64,000 nucleotides of DNA from JBLNDJ01 sp050261515 (lineage in GTDB: Bacteria; Acidobacteriota; Terriglobia; Bryobacterales; Bryobacteraceae), in the NCBI GenBank assembly GCA_050261515.1, contig JBLNDJ010000048.1:302675-366674 (forward strand), in the 5' to 3' direction. This document shows, in pieces, positions 24,353 through 32,915 of this stretch. Position 1 is the first letter of the stretch. The number at the start of each line of letters is the position of its first letter. The notes beneath the pieces were generated by a model. It saw only the letters and a list, made by a program, of their open reading frames with translations, did no database searches and was not told the DNA's origin. A program made the translations under genes and the position numbers.

Positions 24353-25684
24353 TCAGGAGCCGCAACACGTCCAGGCTTTCCACAGCGCCGCGGCCAGGTC
24401 TCCTTCTTCTTCGGGAAACACGGTCCGCAGGTCTACCAGCAGGCGCTCGTTCTCGATTCTTGCGATGACGGGCGGGGTGCCCACGCGCAGGCGCCGCTCG
24501 AATGCGGTCACATCGTCCGGCGCGAGCGCGATCAGGCACGTCGCGATCGACTGGCCGGGCGTAGAGCCTCCGCCGGCGACCGATTCGCCTTCGACAAGCT
24601 CGGCCCGCATCCCTTCGAGTTGCTCCAGCAGGCGCGCGGCCCGTGCGCGGATCTCGTCCGCGCCGGCGCGGATCATGCGAAGCGCGGGGATGTCGTCCCA
24701 GCATTCGAGCACCGCGGCGCGCAGCGTGGTTTCGAGCGCCTGAAGAACCAGCTTGTCGAGCCGCAGCGCGCGGTACATAGGGTTGCGGCGCAAGCGCGCG
24801 ATCAAGTCCGCGCGGCCCGCGAGAATACCCGCCTGCGGCCCTCCGAGCAGCTTGTCTCCGCTGAAGGAAACCAGATCCACGCCCGCGGCGAGGCTCGCCT
24901 GCGCCGGCGGCTCGTCTAGCCCGCAGGGCCGCAAATCCGCAACGCTTCCGCTGCCGAGGTCCTCGTATAGCGGAACGCCCGCTTCGCGCGCAAGCGCGGC
25001 CAACTCTTCCAGGCGCGGCTTGGCGGTGAATCCTTCGATCCGGAAATTGCTCGGGTGGACGCGCAGCACGAGGCGCGTACGCTCGTTGATCGCTGCGCGG
25101 TAGTCTTCGATACCCGTGCGGTTCGTGGTCCCGACCTCGCGCAGCACCGCGCCCGACTGCGCCATGATTTCGGGAATCCGGAACCCGCCGCCGATCTCGA
25201 TCAGCTCGCCGCGCGAGACGATCACCTCGAAGCCCGCGGCCAGCTCGCGCAGCGCCAGGTACACCGCCGCCGCGTTGTTGTTGACCGCGATTCCCGGCGC
25301 GCCGAGCAGCGCTTCGATCAGGCCGCCGATGTGGACATCCCGCTTGCCGCGCTTCCCCGCCCCGAGGTCGTATTCGAGGTTCGAGTACCCGGACACCGGC
25401 GCGAACGGCGCAACCGGCGCGCGGCCCAGGTTCGTATGCAGCACCACCCCCGTCGCGTTGACGACGCGTTTCAGCGATGGCGCGGCGAGGCGCGCGAGCG
25501 CGGATTCGACGCGCGCCGGAATGTCTTCGGGGGCCGCGCCGCCCGCGCGGATCGCAGCCCGCGCCTGCTCGAGCGCGCGCCGTACCTGGGCGACCAAGAC
25601 CCTGTGAGGGAACCGGCCGCGCAGATGTTCCAGGCGCGAGAGCGCCTCATCCACCGAGGGCAATGCGCGCAGCCGTTCCTCCAC
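24353..25684 (-). CDS. selA: L-seryl-tRNA(Sec) selenium transferase SelA
   Basis: 443 residues, close to the usual 460. SelA converts Ser-tRNA(Sec) to Sec-tRNA(Sec) with selenophosphate. Motifs: VVNATGVVLHTNLGRAP, SRGELIEIGGGFRIP, VGTTNRTGIEDY and the PLP lysine in SFSGDKLLGGPQAG (K278). The protein starts with GTG at 25684, four bases after the PIG-L stop. selB, selD, selC and any selenoprotein are not visible here, and none of the genes in the window is broken by an in-frame TGA. Confidence 0.93.
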   Translation of the reverse strand: MEERLRALPSVDEALSRLEHLRGRFPHRVLVAQVRRALEQARAAIRAGGAAPEDIPARVESALARLAAPSLKRVVNATGVVLHTNLGRAPVAPFAPVSGYSNLEYDLGAGKRGKRDVHIGGLIEALLGAPGIAVNNNAAAVYLALRELAAGFEVIVSRGELIEIGGGFRIPEIMAQSGAVLREVGTTNRTGIEDYRAAINERTRLVLRVHPSNFRIEGFTAKPRLEELAALAREAGVPLYEDLGSGSVADLRPCGLDEPPAQASLAAGVDLVSFSGDKLLGGPQAGILAGRADLIARLRRNPMYRALRLDKLVLQALETTLRAAVLECWDDIPALRMIRAGADEIRARAARLLEQLEGMRAELVEGESVAGGGSTPGQSIATCLIALAPDDVTAFERRLRVGTPPVIARIENERLLVDLRTVFPEEEGDLAAALWKAWTCCGS

Positions 25685-25688
25685 GCCG

Positions 25689-26561
25689 TCACTTTACCAT
25701 CGGGAACAGGCGCTTCAGTTCGGCCTGGTCCGGCTGCCGCCCGTACTCGCAGACCTCGAACGCCTCGGCATGCGCGATGCGCGCGGCGCGGTCCGGTCCG
25801 TACCACTTCGCGAGCGCGTCGCGCACGGCCTGCGTAGGCTTCCAACCCCAGGTCTGGCCGAGCCACTTCCTGCGGCCGGCGGGGTCGCGCGGCACCTGGT
25901 CGAGGCGGCCGTCGATCCACGGCAGCCATTCGTAGAACTGCGAGACCTGGGCGTCGAGCGCGTCGATCTTCTTCTCCCAGACGTCGGTGATATCGACCGC
26001 GATGTCCGGGCGGAACGGATTGGGCCGCTGGAAGCCATCTTCGACATACAGGAACACGGGGTTCTTGCGGAGCGGCGGCGTGTCGGGCGCGACGTTCGGC
26101 ACCATCACCATGTACGCGGCGTCCTGAATCAGCACGCCGGTATAGCGGTGGTCGGGGTGGTAGTCGTTCGGCCGCGGAGCCATCACGATATCGGCGTTCC
26201 AACGGCGAATCTCCCGGATGACCTGCTCGCGGACCTGGAGCGTCGGAAGCAGTTCGCCGTCGTGGTTATCGAGCGTGACATACTCCGCGATGCCCAGGCG
26301 CCGTCCGGATTCCTGCGCCTCGGCGCGGCGTCGCTTCGCCAGCGCGCCTCCGCCTTCGGACTGGTGGCCGGCGTCGCCGTTGGTCAACGATACGAATTTG
26401 ACGGCATGGCCGAGCGCGGCGAATTTTGCGGCAGTCCCTCCAGCCGTTTCGTCGCAATCGTCCGGGTGAGCGCCGAATACAATCACGCGGATTTTTCCAT
26501 CCTGAGCGAAAATCATTCCGGCCGAAAAGACGAGGGCAAAGAGGAGCTTCAAGGTCCGCAT
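25689..26561 (-). CDS. Secreted PIG-L family deacetylase
   Basis: 290 residues from the ATG at 26561. MRTLKLLFALVFSAGMIFAQ is a signal peptide. The zinc motifs are GAHPDDCDE and, later, NDYHPDHRYTG, as in LmbE/PIG-L N-acetyl-sugar deacetylases. It is probably periplasmic or secreted and removes acetyl groups from amino sugars or related compounds; the real substrate is unknown. It precedes selA with a 4-base gap, which looks like a chance operon. The frame upstream of 26561 is low-complexity and is not used. Confidence 0.9.
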   Translation of the reverse strand: MRTLKLLFALVFSAGMIFAQDGKIRVIVFGAHPDDCDETAGGTAAKFAALGHAVKFVSLTNGDAGHQSEGGGALAKRRRAEAQESGRRLGIAEYVTLDNHDGELLPTLQVREQVIREIRRWNADIVMAPRPNDYHPDHRYTGVLIQDAAYMVMVPNVAPDTPPLRKNPVFLYVEDGFQRPNPFRPDIAVDITDVWEKKIDALDAQVSQFYEWLPWIDGRLDQVPRDPAGRRKWLGQTWGWKPTQAVRDALAKWYGPDRAARIAHAEAFEVCEYGRQPDQAELKRLFPMVK

Positions 26562-26580
26562 GGGGGCAATTATAGCAGCA

Positions 26581-26678
26581 GGCCACCGGCTATCAGCCGT
26601 CAGCAGCCTTGGCGCGCGAGCGGGTTTTCGCGTGCGGCCGGCGCGCGCCTCAGCCTTGCCGGCTGACGGCCGATGGCC
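26581..26678. repeat. Imperfect inverted repeat between PIG-L and TonB receptor genes
   Basis: 26581-26605 (GGCCACCGGC...GCCGTCAGC) and 26658-26678 (GCCGGCTGACGGCCGATGGCC) are largely complementary, with a 5-7 base insertion in the left arm. The loop is GC-rich and itself palindromic (GGCGCGCGAG...GGCGCGCGCC). It lies in the 190-base gap together with a terminator. Probably a dispersed intergenic repeat. Confidence 0.5.
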
Positions 26679-26684
26679 TTCACG

Positions 26685-26736
26685 AAAAAGTCCCACCCCG
26701 GACGCCACCGATATTCCGGCGGCATCCGGGGTGGGA
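26685..26736 (-). terminator. Intrinsic terminator of the TonB receptor gene
   Basis: TCCCACCCCGGA (26691-26702) and 26725-26736 form a perfect 12-bp stem. Read on the minus strand it is followed by CTTTTT (26685-26690). It lies 15 bases past the receptor stop codon. Confidence 0.88.
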
Positions 26737-26751
26737 TTGGGGGGTCACATG

Positions 26752-29700
26752 TCAGAAGCTGAAACGAAGCGCTAACTGAATGATTCGGGCTTCGCGGTAG
26801 CTGTTCGGCTCTCCGAGAGTCAGATTGCTGGCCGAAATGCCGCCGCCCGGGTTATCCGCCGAGAAGGTGTTGTTCACACCCCAGATCTGCGCGTTGTTGA
26901 ACAGGTTGAAGAATTCCGCCCGGAAGGTCGCCTTCGCCTTTTCCGTGATGGAGAAGTTCTTCAGCAACGCCGCGTCCATGTTGCGGACTCCCGGCAGGCG
27001 AAGCTGGTTCCGGGTCATGTTGCCCCAGGCCCCATCCGCCGGGCGCTGGAAGGCCGCCGGATTGAGCCAGTGGCTGCCCGACTGTCCCGCGTAGGGATCG
27101 CCGACCAGGTCCGGAAGCTGGTTGTAAACTCCGCCGGCATCGATGCCCTTCAGGTCGCCGTTAGAGGTCACCGTGAGCGGCATCCCGGACTGCGCCCGGA
27201 ACATGCCGCTGATTTCCCACCCGTTCACGATGGCCTTGACCGGCCCGGAGGCGCTTTTCAGCGTGGGCAGATCGTAGACGAAGTCCACCGTGAACACGTT
27301 GGGCTGGTCGTAGCCGGCCGGGCCCCAATCCCGCGCGATGTTGAACGGATCGCGGATATTGTCGGAATCGTTATCCACTACACCCATCGCGCTCGAGCGC
27401 GTGTAGTTGAAGTTGATCCCGAAATTGTCGGCGAAGCGGCGGCTCAACCGGAACATGCCCGCGTTGTAACGCGAGTAGCCGAGCGTCTCCACCGCGTTCA
27501 GACTGCCCCAGCCCAGGTAGGGCCGCAGCGCGTCCGCCCAGCCGTTGACCGAATCGAGCAGGCCCGGGTTCTCGACGTAGTAACCCGCCGGCCGGCCGTT
27601 CACCCGGCGCTGGTCCATCAGGTGGATGGCGTGGTTGCCGGAATAGGAGATGTCGAGCGCGAACCGCCATGGCAGTTCCCGCTGCACGCCCGCGTACCAG
27701 GAATAGATCGTGGGCATGGTATTGTCGCGAGGCCAGATGGTTAACGCCGGCGGCTGAATCAGCACCGTACCCTGCGTCACGCTGGTATCGATGTTTTCAG
27801 TGTTACCGTTAAGGGCCGTGGCGTTGGTGAGGTTCGGCCACGCTCCGCCCGCGCCGAAGCTGAAGTTGTTCTGGCGCAGCCGCTCGTTGAACATGGCGAA
27901 GCCGCCGCGCACGGCTGTTTTGCCGTCTCCGGTCACGTCATACGCGATTCCGAGCCGCGGCGCGAAGAAATTCTTCGCCGGCGAGAAACCGCGCGGTACG
28001 CCGTCGCACGGATCGCACTCGAGCCCGAGTTTCGACAGCGCGGCCATCGGATCGCCAACGATCTGCCCGTTCGACAGGTCAATCTCGGGCTTGTTGGCCG
28101 GGTTATACTGCGCGAGGTTCACGTTGTACAGCTTGAACGTGCCTTCTCCGCCCGCCACGCCGCTCCGCGTGTAGGTGAAGGTCGGGACGATGTGCGCGAA
28201 CCGCACGCCGTACTCCACCGTCAGGCGCCGCGTCACTTTGAAGCTGTCCTGCGCGTACGCCTCGTACGAGAGGAACCGGAAATACGGATAGATGGCCGCA
28301 TTGGCCATCGTATAGTTGCTGAAATTCCCGAGCAGCAGGTTGGCGATCGGCGTGCCCGTGTCGAGCGGCATCGAAGACCCGCCGCGGAAATCGATGGAGC
28401 CATTCATCGGCCACGTGCCGGTCTGCTTCTTGTTGTCGCGGTTGTAGTAGAACCCGAACTTGAAGGCGTGCTTGCCTTTCACCCACGACACGTTCTCGGT
28501 AACCGCGTAGTCCAGGCCGTCGTTGTGCCAGCCCGGATCGCCCAGCGACCAGTTGAGCTGGTTGGCGTTCACGTTGGGAACCGAACCCGTGATGTTGGCT
28601 GCCGGATAGAGCTGGTTGAAGTTTGTGATTCCCAGCGCTTCGAACGACATCGGATTCTCGCCGCTGACCGCCAGCTTCTGCGACTGGTGGTTATAGGAGA
28701 GAATCGTTTCGGCTGCCAGCGTGGGCGTGAAGGTGTTTACCATGTTCCACGACCACGAGCTCCCCGGCTTCGGCCGCTCCTGCGGCTGCATGGGGAACGG
28801 GGTCCCGCCCCAGATCACGTTGTCGAACTTTTCGATCTGGTAATCGTTCACCCAGCGGAAGAACATATTCATTTTGCTGTTGACGGCGTAATCCACACGC
28901 AGCAGGTCCTGGTTCTTCGTCAGGCGGCTGGAGTTGTTGTAGAAGTAGCGCACATAGCCGGGATTGGGCGCGGGCGGCGCGTTCGCATACCCGGGGGCAT
29001 TGAGGTACACCTTCGCGAAGCCCGCGCTGTTGGCCCACTGGCTCTGGGGAACGATGTTCCCCGGGTACGGCGTTCCGTCCACGATGTTGCCGTTCTCCCA
29101 CACAATGCTGCCCGGCTGGAAGACCGTGCCGTTCTTGAACTGCGGCGCGTAGGTCATGTTGGTGTCGAGCAGCCATTCGCTGAAATCGCCGTTCAGAATC
29201 CGCGAGTTGGGAATATCCGTGAAGCTGCTGCCCGGAAGGTTGCGGCGCGTCATCTCCCGGTTGTAGAAGAAGAACACCTTCTTGTCGGCGTTCGTGGAGA
29301 TCTTCGGGATCGGCACCCAGCCGCTGAAATTTCCGCCGAACTGGTTGTAGCGCAGCGGCGGCTTGCCGGACCCGCACGACTGCACGCACCGCGCGTCGAA
29401 CGCGTCGTTGCGCAGGTATTCGTACAGCGTGCCGTGGAAAGAGGACGAGCCCGACTTGGTCTGCACCGCGACCGCCATGCCGGAGTTGCGGCCGTACTCG
29501 GCGTTGAACGCGCTTTGCAGCACGCGGAACTCGCCGATCGAGTCGATGCTGGGCTGCGTGTATTGGGACTGGTTGTCGCCGACGTCCAGGTTCGGCGCGC
29601 CGTCCAGGTAGAAGTTATTCTGCGAACCGCGTCCGCCCAAAGCGTGGAATCCCGACACGTCGTTGAAGTTCATGTCGAAATCGTTGCGGGCGCTGCTCGT

Positions 29701-30210
29701 CATGCCGGGCACCGTGCTCATCAGAGACACCCAGTTGCGCCCGTTCATGGGGAGCTCGGAAATCTGGGTGCGGTCCACCAGGAAGGCTTTCTCCATGGTG
29801 TTCGCGGTCACCAGCGGCGAAAACTCGGCGTTCACGGAGAGAACTTCGCTCACCTGGCCGACGTCGAGTCTGATCTCGCCGACATCGAGTTTGGCGTTCA
29901 CGTCCAGAGTGACCGGCATTTCCGACTTCTTGAACCCGGCCTTCTCAACGCTGATTCTGTAGCTGCCCGGCTGTATGTTGATCGCCTGGAACCGGCCGAG
30001 CTCGTTCGAAACGGTCTCGCGGGCGACGCTGCCTTTGGCCACGTCTACGATTTTCACCGTGGCATCCGGAATGACGGCCCCCGACGAATCTGTGATGGTG
30101 CCGCTGATGTTCTGCGACTGCGCCATGAGCGGCTGCGCAATCAAAATCAGCAGAAACGGCGCCAGAATCGCGAGCGCGATCCGGACGTTTCTACAGCTTA
30201 TCGACTCCAT
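26752..30210 (-). CDS. TonB-dependent outer membrane receptor, Oar-like
   Basis: 1,152 residues. A signal peptide (about 1-30, ending PLMAQ) precedes a carboxypeptidase-regulatory beta-sandwich (about 34-115, ISGTITDSSGAVIPDATVKI), a plug domain (about 120-230, LPMNGRNWVSLMSTVPG and GRGSQNNFYLDGA) and a long beta-barrel ending in a terminal Phe (LALRFSF) expected for barrel assembly. This architecture is highly expanded in Acidobacteriota and is thought to import large glycans or peptides. It has its own terminator and a 419-base upstream region. No SusD partner is nearby. Confidence 0.93.
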   Translation of the reverse strand: MESISCRNVRIALAILAPFLLILIAQPLMAQSQNISGTITDSSGAVIPDATVKIVDVAKGSVARETVSNELGRFQAINIQPGSYRISVEKAGFKKSEMPVTLDVNAKLDVGEIRLDVGQVSEVLSVNAEFSPLVTANTMEKAFLVDRTQISELPMNGRNWVSLMSTVPGMTSSARNDFDMNFNDVSGFHALGGRGSQNNFYLDGAPNLDVGDNQSQYTQPSIDSIGEFRVLQSAFNAEYGRNSGMAVAVQTKSGSSSFHGTLYEYLRNDAFDARCVQSCGSGKPPLRYNQFGGNFSGWVPIPKISTNADKKVFFFYNREMTRRNLPGSSFTDIPNSRILNGDFSEWLLDTNMTYAPQFKNGTVFQPGSIVWENGNIVDGTPYPGNIVPQSQWANSAGFAKVYLNAPGYANAPPAPNPGYVRYFYNNSSRLTKNQDLLRVDYAVNSKMNMFFRWVNDYQIEKFDNVIWGGTPFPMQPQERPKPGSSWSWNMVNTFTPTLAAETILSYNHQSQKLAVSGENPMSFEALGITNFNQLYPAANITGSVPNVNANQLNWSLGDPGWHNDGLDYAVTENVSWVKGKHAFKFGFYYNRDNKKQTGTWPMNGSIDFRGGSSMPLDTGTPIANLLLGNFSNYTMANAAIYPYFRFLSYEAYAQDSFKVTRRLTVEYGVRFAHIVPTFTYTRSGVAGGEGTFKLYNVNLAQYNPANKPEIDLSNGQIVGDPMAALSKLGLECDPCDGVPRGFSPAKNFFAPRLGIAYDVTGDGKTAVRGGFAMFNERLRQNNFSFGAGGAWPNLTNATALNGNTENIDTSVTQGTVLIQPPALTIWPRDNTMPTIYSWYAGVQRELPWRFALDISYSGNHAIHLMDQRRVNGRPAGYYVENPGLLDSVNGWADALRPYLGWGSLNAVETLGYSRYNAGMFRLSRRFADNFGINFNYTRSSAMGVVDNDSDNIRDPFNIARDWGPAGYDQPNVFTVDFVYDLPTLKSASGPVKAIVNGWEISGMFRAQSGMPLTVTSNGDLKGIDAGGVYNQLPDLVGDPYAGQSGSHWLNPAAFQRPADGAWGNMTRNQLRLPGVRNMDAALLKNFSITEKAKATFRAEFFNLFNNAQIWGVNNTFSADNPGGGISASNLTLGEPNSYREARIIQLALRFSF

Positions 30211-30629
30211 AGATTGATCCCTCTCTCCGTGTGCGACCCGCGGACCGCCGGGAGTCCCGACCCCTGTATTGAGACCCTCGCCGCGTGCCTTTGTTTGGTC
30301 ACACGGACCTCACGCTAAACTAGGCACTTTTGCGAATCGCGACAAGCGGGAAGGGGTTTATGGCTCCGTCAGGCACGTTACCGGCCACTTATCCCTTTTA
30401 TTTTCATCGATGTTACACAGGAGGGTTACCGTGCGTACGTGGGGCGTGAAGCGTCGTCCCGGCCGCGGGGCGCGGGGCACTGCGCCGAATCAGACACCTG
30501 AATACGACTCACGCGCGTCATGATCGCGGAAGCGCACTCATGTTACTCGTAGGTTTCCTCCGGCGGGCGGAGCGATCGTTTTCGAAATCCTGTCCTGTCT
30601 TTCCTTCGCGAACGAAGGGTTACTAGGGG
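30211..30629. other. 419-base intergenic region upstream of the TonB receptor
   Basis: No convincing gene. A 6-bp perfect hairpin with a CGAA loop (30603-30618, CCTTCG/CGAAGG) lies just past the TPR gene stop but has no T-run on either strand. A purine-rich AGAGGGA close to 30220 on the minus strand is the probable ribosome-binding site of the receptor gene. The length suggests a regulated 5' region, but I could not define an operator. Confidence 0.4.
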
Positions 30630-31754
30630 TTAACGCGTTCCCGCCACCTGGTCTTCACCCGGTGTGACGGCCTTCAGACCCGCGGCTCTCAGCTCGCGAA
30701 CCCGGTCGAGAGCCCGGCGGGCCTCCGCGTTGCGGCCGCACGCCTTGAGCGCCCTCCCAAGGTGGTAATACGCAGAAGGCTCGTCGGGGTTCAATTCCAC
30801 AGCTCTCTGGAGCAGCGCGGCAGCCTCCTCCGCCTGTTCCAGCCGCAGCCTGGACTTGCCCAGATAGAAGTAAGGCGCCCAGAAATCGGGCTTCGCGTTC
30901 CTGGCGCGCTCCAGATACGGGATGGCTTCCTTATAGCGCGCCTCGACCTGCACCATCATGCCGCCCAGGAAGTAGGCGGCGTCGCTGTCGGCGGGGTTGT
31001 CTTTGAGGACCAGCTCGAGCTCCCGCGCGGCGTCCTCGGTGCGGCGCTCGCTGATGTACACCTTGCCGAGTTCCAGATGCGCGCCGGGCAGCTTGGGGTC
31101 GAGCCGGAGCGCCTCGAGCAGGCTCTCCTCGGCCTGCGAGAACAAAGCGGCTTCGTAGTACGCCTTGCCGGTCAGGAACTGCGCGCGCGCCGGGCCCACG
31201 GCGTCGAGCATCTCGGCGAAGACGGCCTGGCCCTTTTGCGGCTCCTTGTTCTTCAGGTGCGCGAAGCCGAGCAGGAACAGAATCTGCTCGTCGCGCGGGC
31301 TGGCCGCGCGCAGGGTTTCGAGATCGCGGATGGCGGCGGCCGCCTGGCCGGTGTAAACGCGGCACACCGAGAGCAGCAGCCGGGCCTGCAGGTGCTTCGG
31401 ATTGCTCGCCACCACCTGCTTGAACACCGGGAGCGCTCGCGCATGCGCTTCCTGGCGCAGATAGATCAGCCCGAGATTAACCAGGATCGCCTCGTCGTTC
31501 GGGCTCACGCGAAGCGCGCGGCGGTAAGTCGCAATCGCGCGGTCGGCGCGATTCGTGCGCGAGTAGACGATGCCGAGATTGCCGAGCGCCCCGACGTGCC
31601 GCGGCTGTTCGCGGAGCACGGACTCGAAGCCGCGCTCGGCGGCCGCGTAGTCCCCCGCCCCGAGCGCCTTCACGGCACGTTCGAAAACCGCCTGCGCCGT
31701 ATCGGCGGCTGTAAGCAAAACGCCGCACAGAAGCAGGCACACAGCAGGCTTCAT
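30630..31754 (-). CDS. Exported tetratricopeptide-repeat protein
   Basis: 374 residues: a signal peptide (MKPAVCLLLCGVLLTAADTA) and about nine TPR units, for example AERGFESVLREQPRHVGALG, AIATYRRALRVSPNDEAILV and AAALLQRAVELNPDEPSAYY. TPRs make protein-protein contacts; the protein is likely periplasmic or anchored. No enzyme domain is seen. It is 27 bases downstream of the flippase-like gene and probably co-transcribed with it. Confidence 0.88.
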   Translation of the reverse strand: MKPAVCLLLCGVLLTAADTAQAVFERAVKALGAGDYAAAERGFESVLREQPRHVGALGNLGIVYSRTNRADRAIATYRRALRVSPNDEAILVNLGLIYLRQEAHARALPVFKQVVASNPKHLQARLLLSVCRVYTGQAAAAIRDLETLRAASPRDEQILFLLGFAHLKNKEPQKGQAVFAEMLDAVGPARAQFLTGKAYYEAALFSQAEESLLEALRLDPKLPGAHLELGKVYISERRTEDAARELELVLKDNPADSDAAYFLGGMMVQVEARYKEAIPYLERARNAKPDFWAPYFYLGKSRLRLEQAEEAAALLQRAVELNPDEPSAYYHLGRALKACGRNAEARRALDRVRELRAAGLKAVTPGEDQVAGTR

Positions 31755-31781
31755 ACGGCAGACATTGTACTCCGCCCGGCC

Positions 31782-32816
31782 CTACTTGGCGGGCGTGACG
31801 ACGACCGGGGCGGCGGCGTGCTTCCTCGCGCGGTCGCGCAGATCGCCGAGCTTCACGCCGCTCAGCGCCAGCGCGGCGAACCCGGCCAGCAGCAGCGGCA
31901 GCGTGATCACTCCCCAGATCACGACCGAGAGGCCGGCGGCCGTGGTCTTGTCCACCCCGAACAGCGCGAGCGCCAGAACCATCAGGGCCTGCGACGCTCC
32001 CACGTTCCCCGGCGCCTGCGGAATCGCGGTGCCGATCCGCCAGATGACCAGAACCACCAGCGCGGGCCCGATACCCAATTCCAGTTCGTAGGCGCGGAGC
32101 AGCGCGTAAATAGGAATCACCTGGATCAGCAGGTACGGCAGGCTCGCCAGCGCGCCCCAGTAGATCGACCGCGACTGGCCCATCAGGTGGAGATCGTCGA
32201 TGAATACCCGCACCCGCTGGCCCCAGCGCGTTGCCGGAATGGCGCGGTGCGCGTGCTGTTTCCAGAACATGATGAGGCCGAGCCCCAGCGCCACCGCGGT
32301 AACCACTACGCCCAAAAACTTCGCGATGTCGATCATCACGCGCGGCATGGCGATGCCCCCGTTCGCCATCTGCGCCGTGATCACGACGAATACGATGATC
32401 AGCCAGATGCCGTCGAACACGCGCTCGAGCAGCGCCGAGGAGACCGACACCGAAAACGGAATTTTGCTCCACCGCGACTGCAAATAAGAACGGATCAGCT
32501 CCCCAGGCCGGAACGGCAGTACTTCATTTGAAAACAATCCTACGTAAATCGCCTGCACGGACCGCCACAGCGGCGGCTTCGCGACCGGACTGAGCAGAAG
32601 ATTCCAGCGCCACGCCTGATAAATGTAGACTGCGATATCGGCGATGACGCCGACGATCACCCAGCGCCATTGCAGCGAGCGCAGGTCGTCAATGAGGGTT
32701 GCGTAATCGACGCCCTGGAGGACCCAAACCAGACAACCGGCCGAGACCAGATACCCGAGAGCCGGAATCACCCAGGAAGGAAGCTTGAACTGCTTGCGGC
32801 TTACATCCAACAACAT
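31782..32816 (-). CDS. Flippase-like membrane protein (LPG synthase TM / UPF0104 family)
   Basis: 344 residues with about eight membrane helices. Family features: WRWNLLL after the third helix, NEVLPFRPGELIRSYLQSR, and LLERVFDGIWLIIVF, then QAPGNVGASQALMVLAL near the end. Members resemble the membrane part of MprF or YbhN/AglD and are thought to move lipids or glycolipids across the membrane. No soluble synthase domain is attached. It is divergent from fadN across 99 bases. Confidence 0.88.
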   Translation of the reverse strand: MLLDVSRKQFKLPSWVIPALGYLVSAGCLVWVLQGVDYATLIDDLRSLQWRWVIVGVIADIAVYIYQAWRWNLLLSPVAKPPLWRSVQAIYVGLFSNEVLPFRPGELIRSYLQSRWSKIPFSVSVSSALLERVFDGIWLIIVFVVITAQMANGGIAMPRVMIDIAKFLGVVVTAVALGLGLIMFWKQHAHRAIPATRWGQRVRVFIDDLHLMGQSRSIYWGALASLPYLLIQVIPIYALLRAYELELGIGPALVVLVIWRIGTAIPQAPGNVGASQALMVLALALFGVDKTTAAGLSVVIWGVITLPLLLAGFAALALSGVKLGDLRDRARKHAAAPVVVTPAK

Positions 32817-32915
32817 GAGCTATAGAACCATCATAGTTGGTTTGCATTCGTTGTGCAGCGCGATGAAAGTTGTGTAAACTCCAATCGGGGCTAGGCTGGG
32901 TTAAGAGATCGCAAC

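Noticed and set aside
24353..25684. Selenocysteine codons in genes of the window, prompted by selA
   Set aside because: All recognised genes end at positions expected for their families, and no in-frame TGA interrupts a conserved domain.
30603..30618. Hairpin CCTTCG/CGAAGG as terminator of the TPR gene
   Set aside because: Only 6 bp with no T-run on the minus strand.
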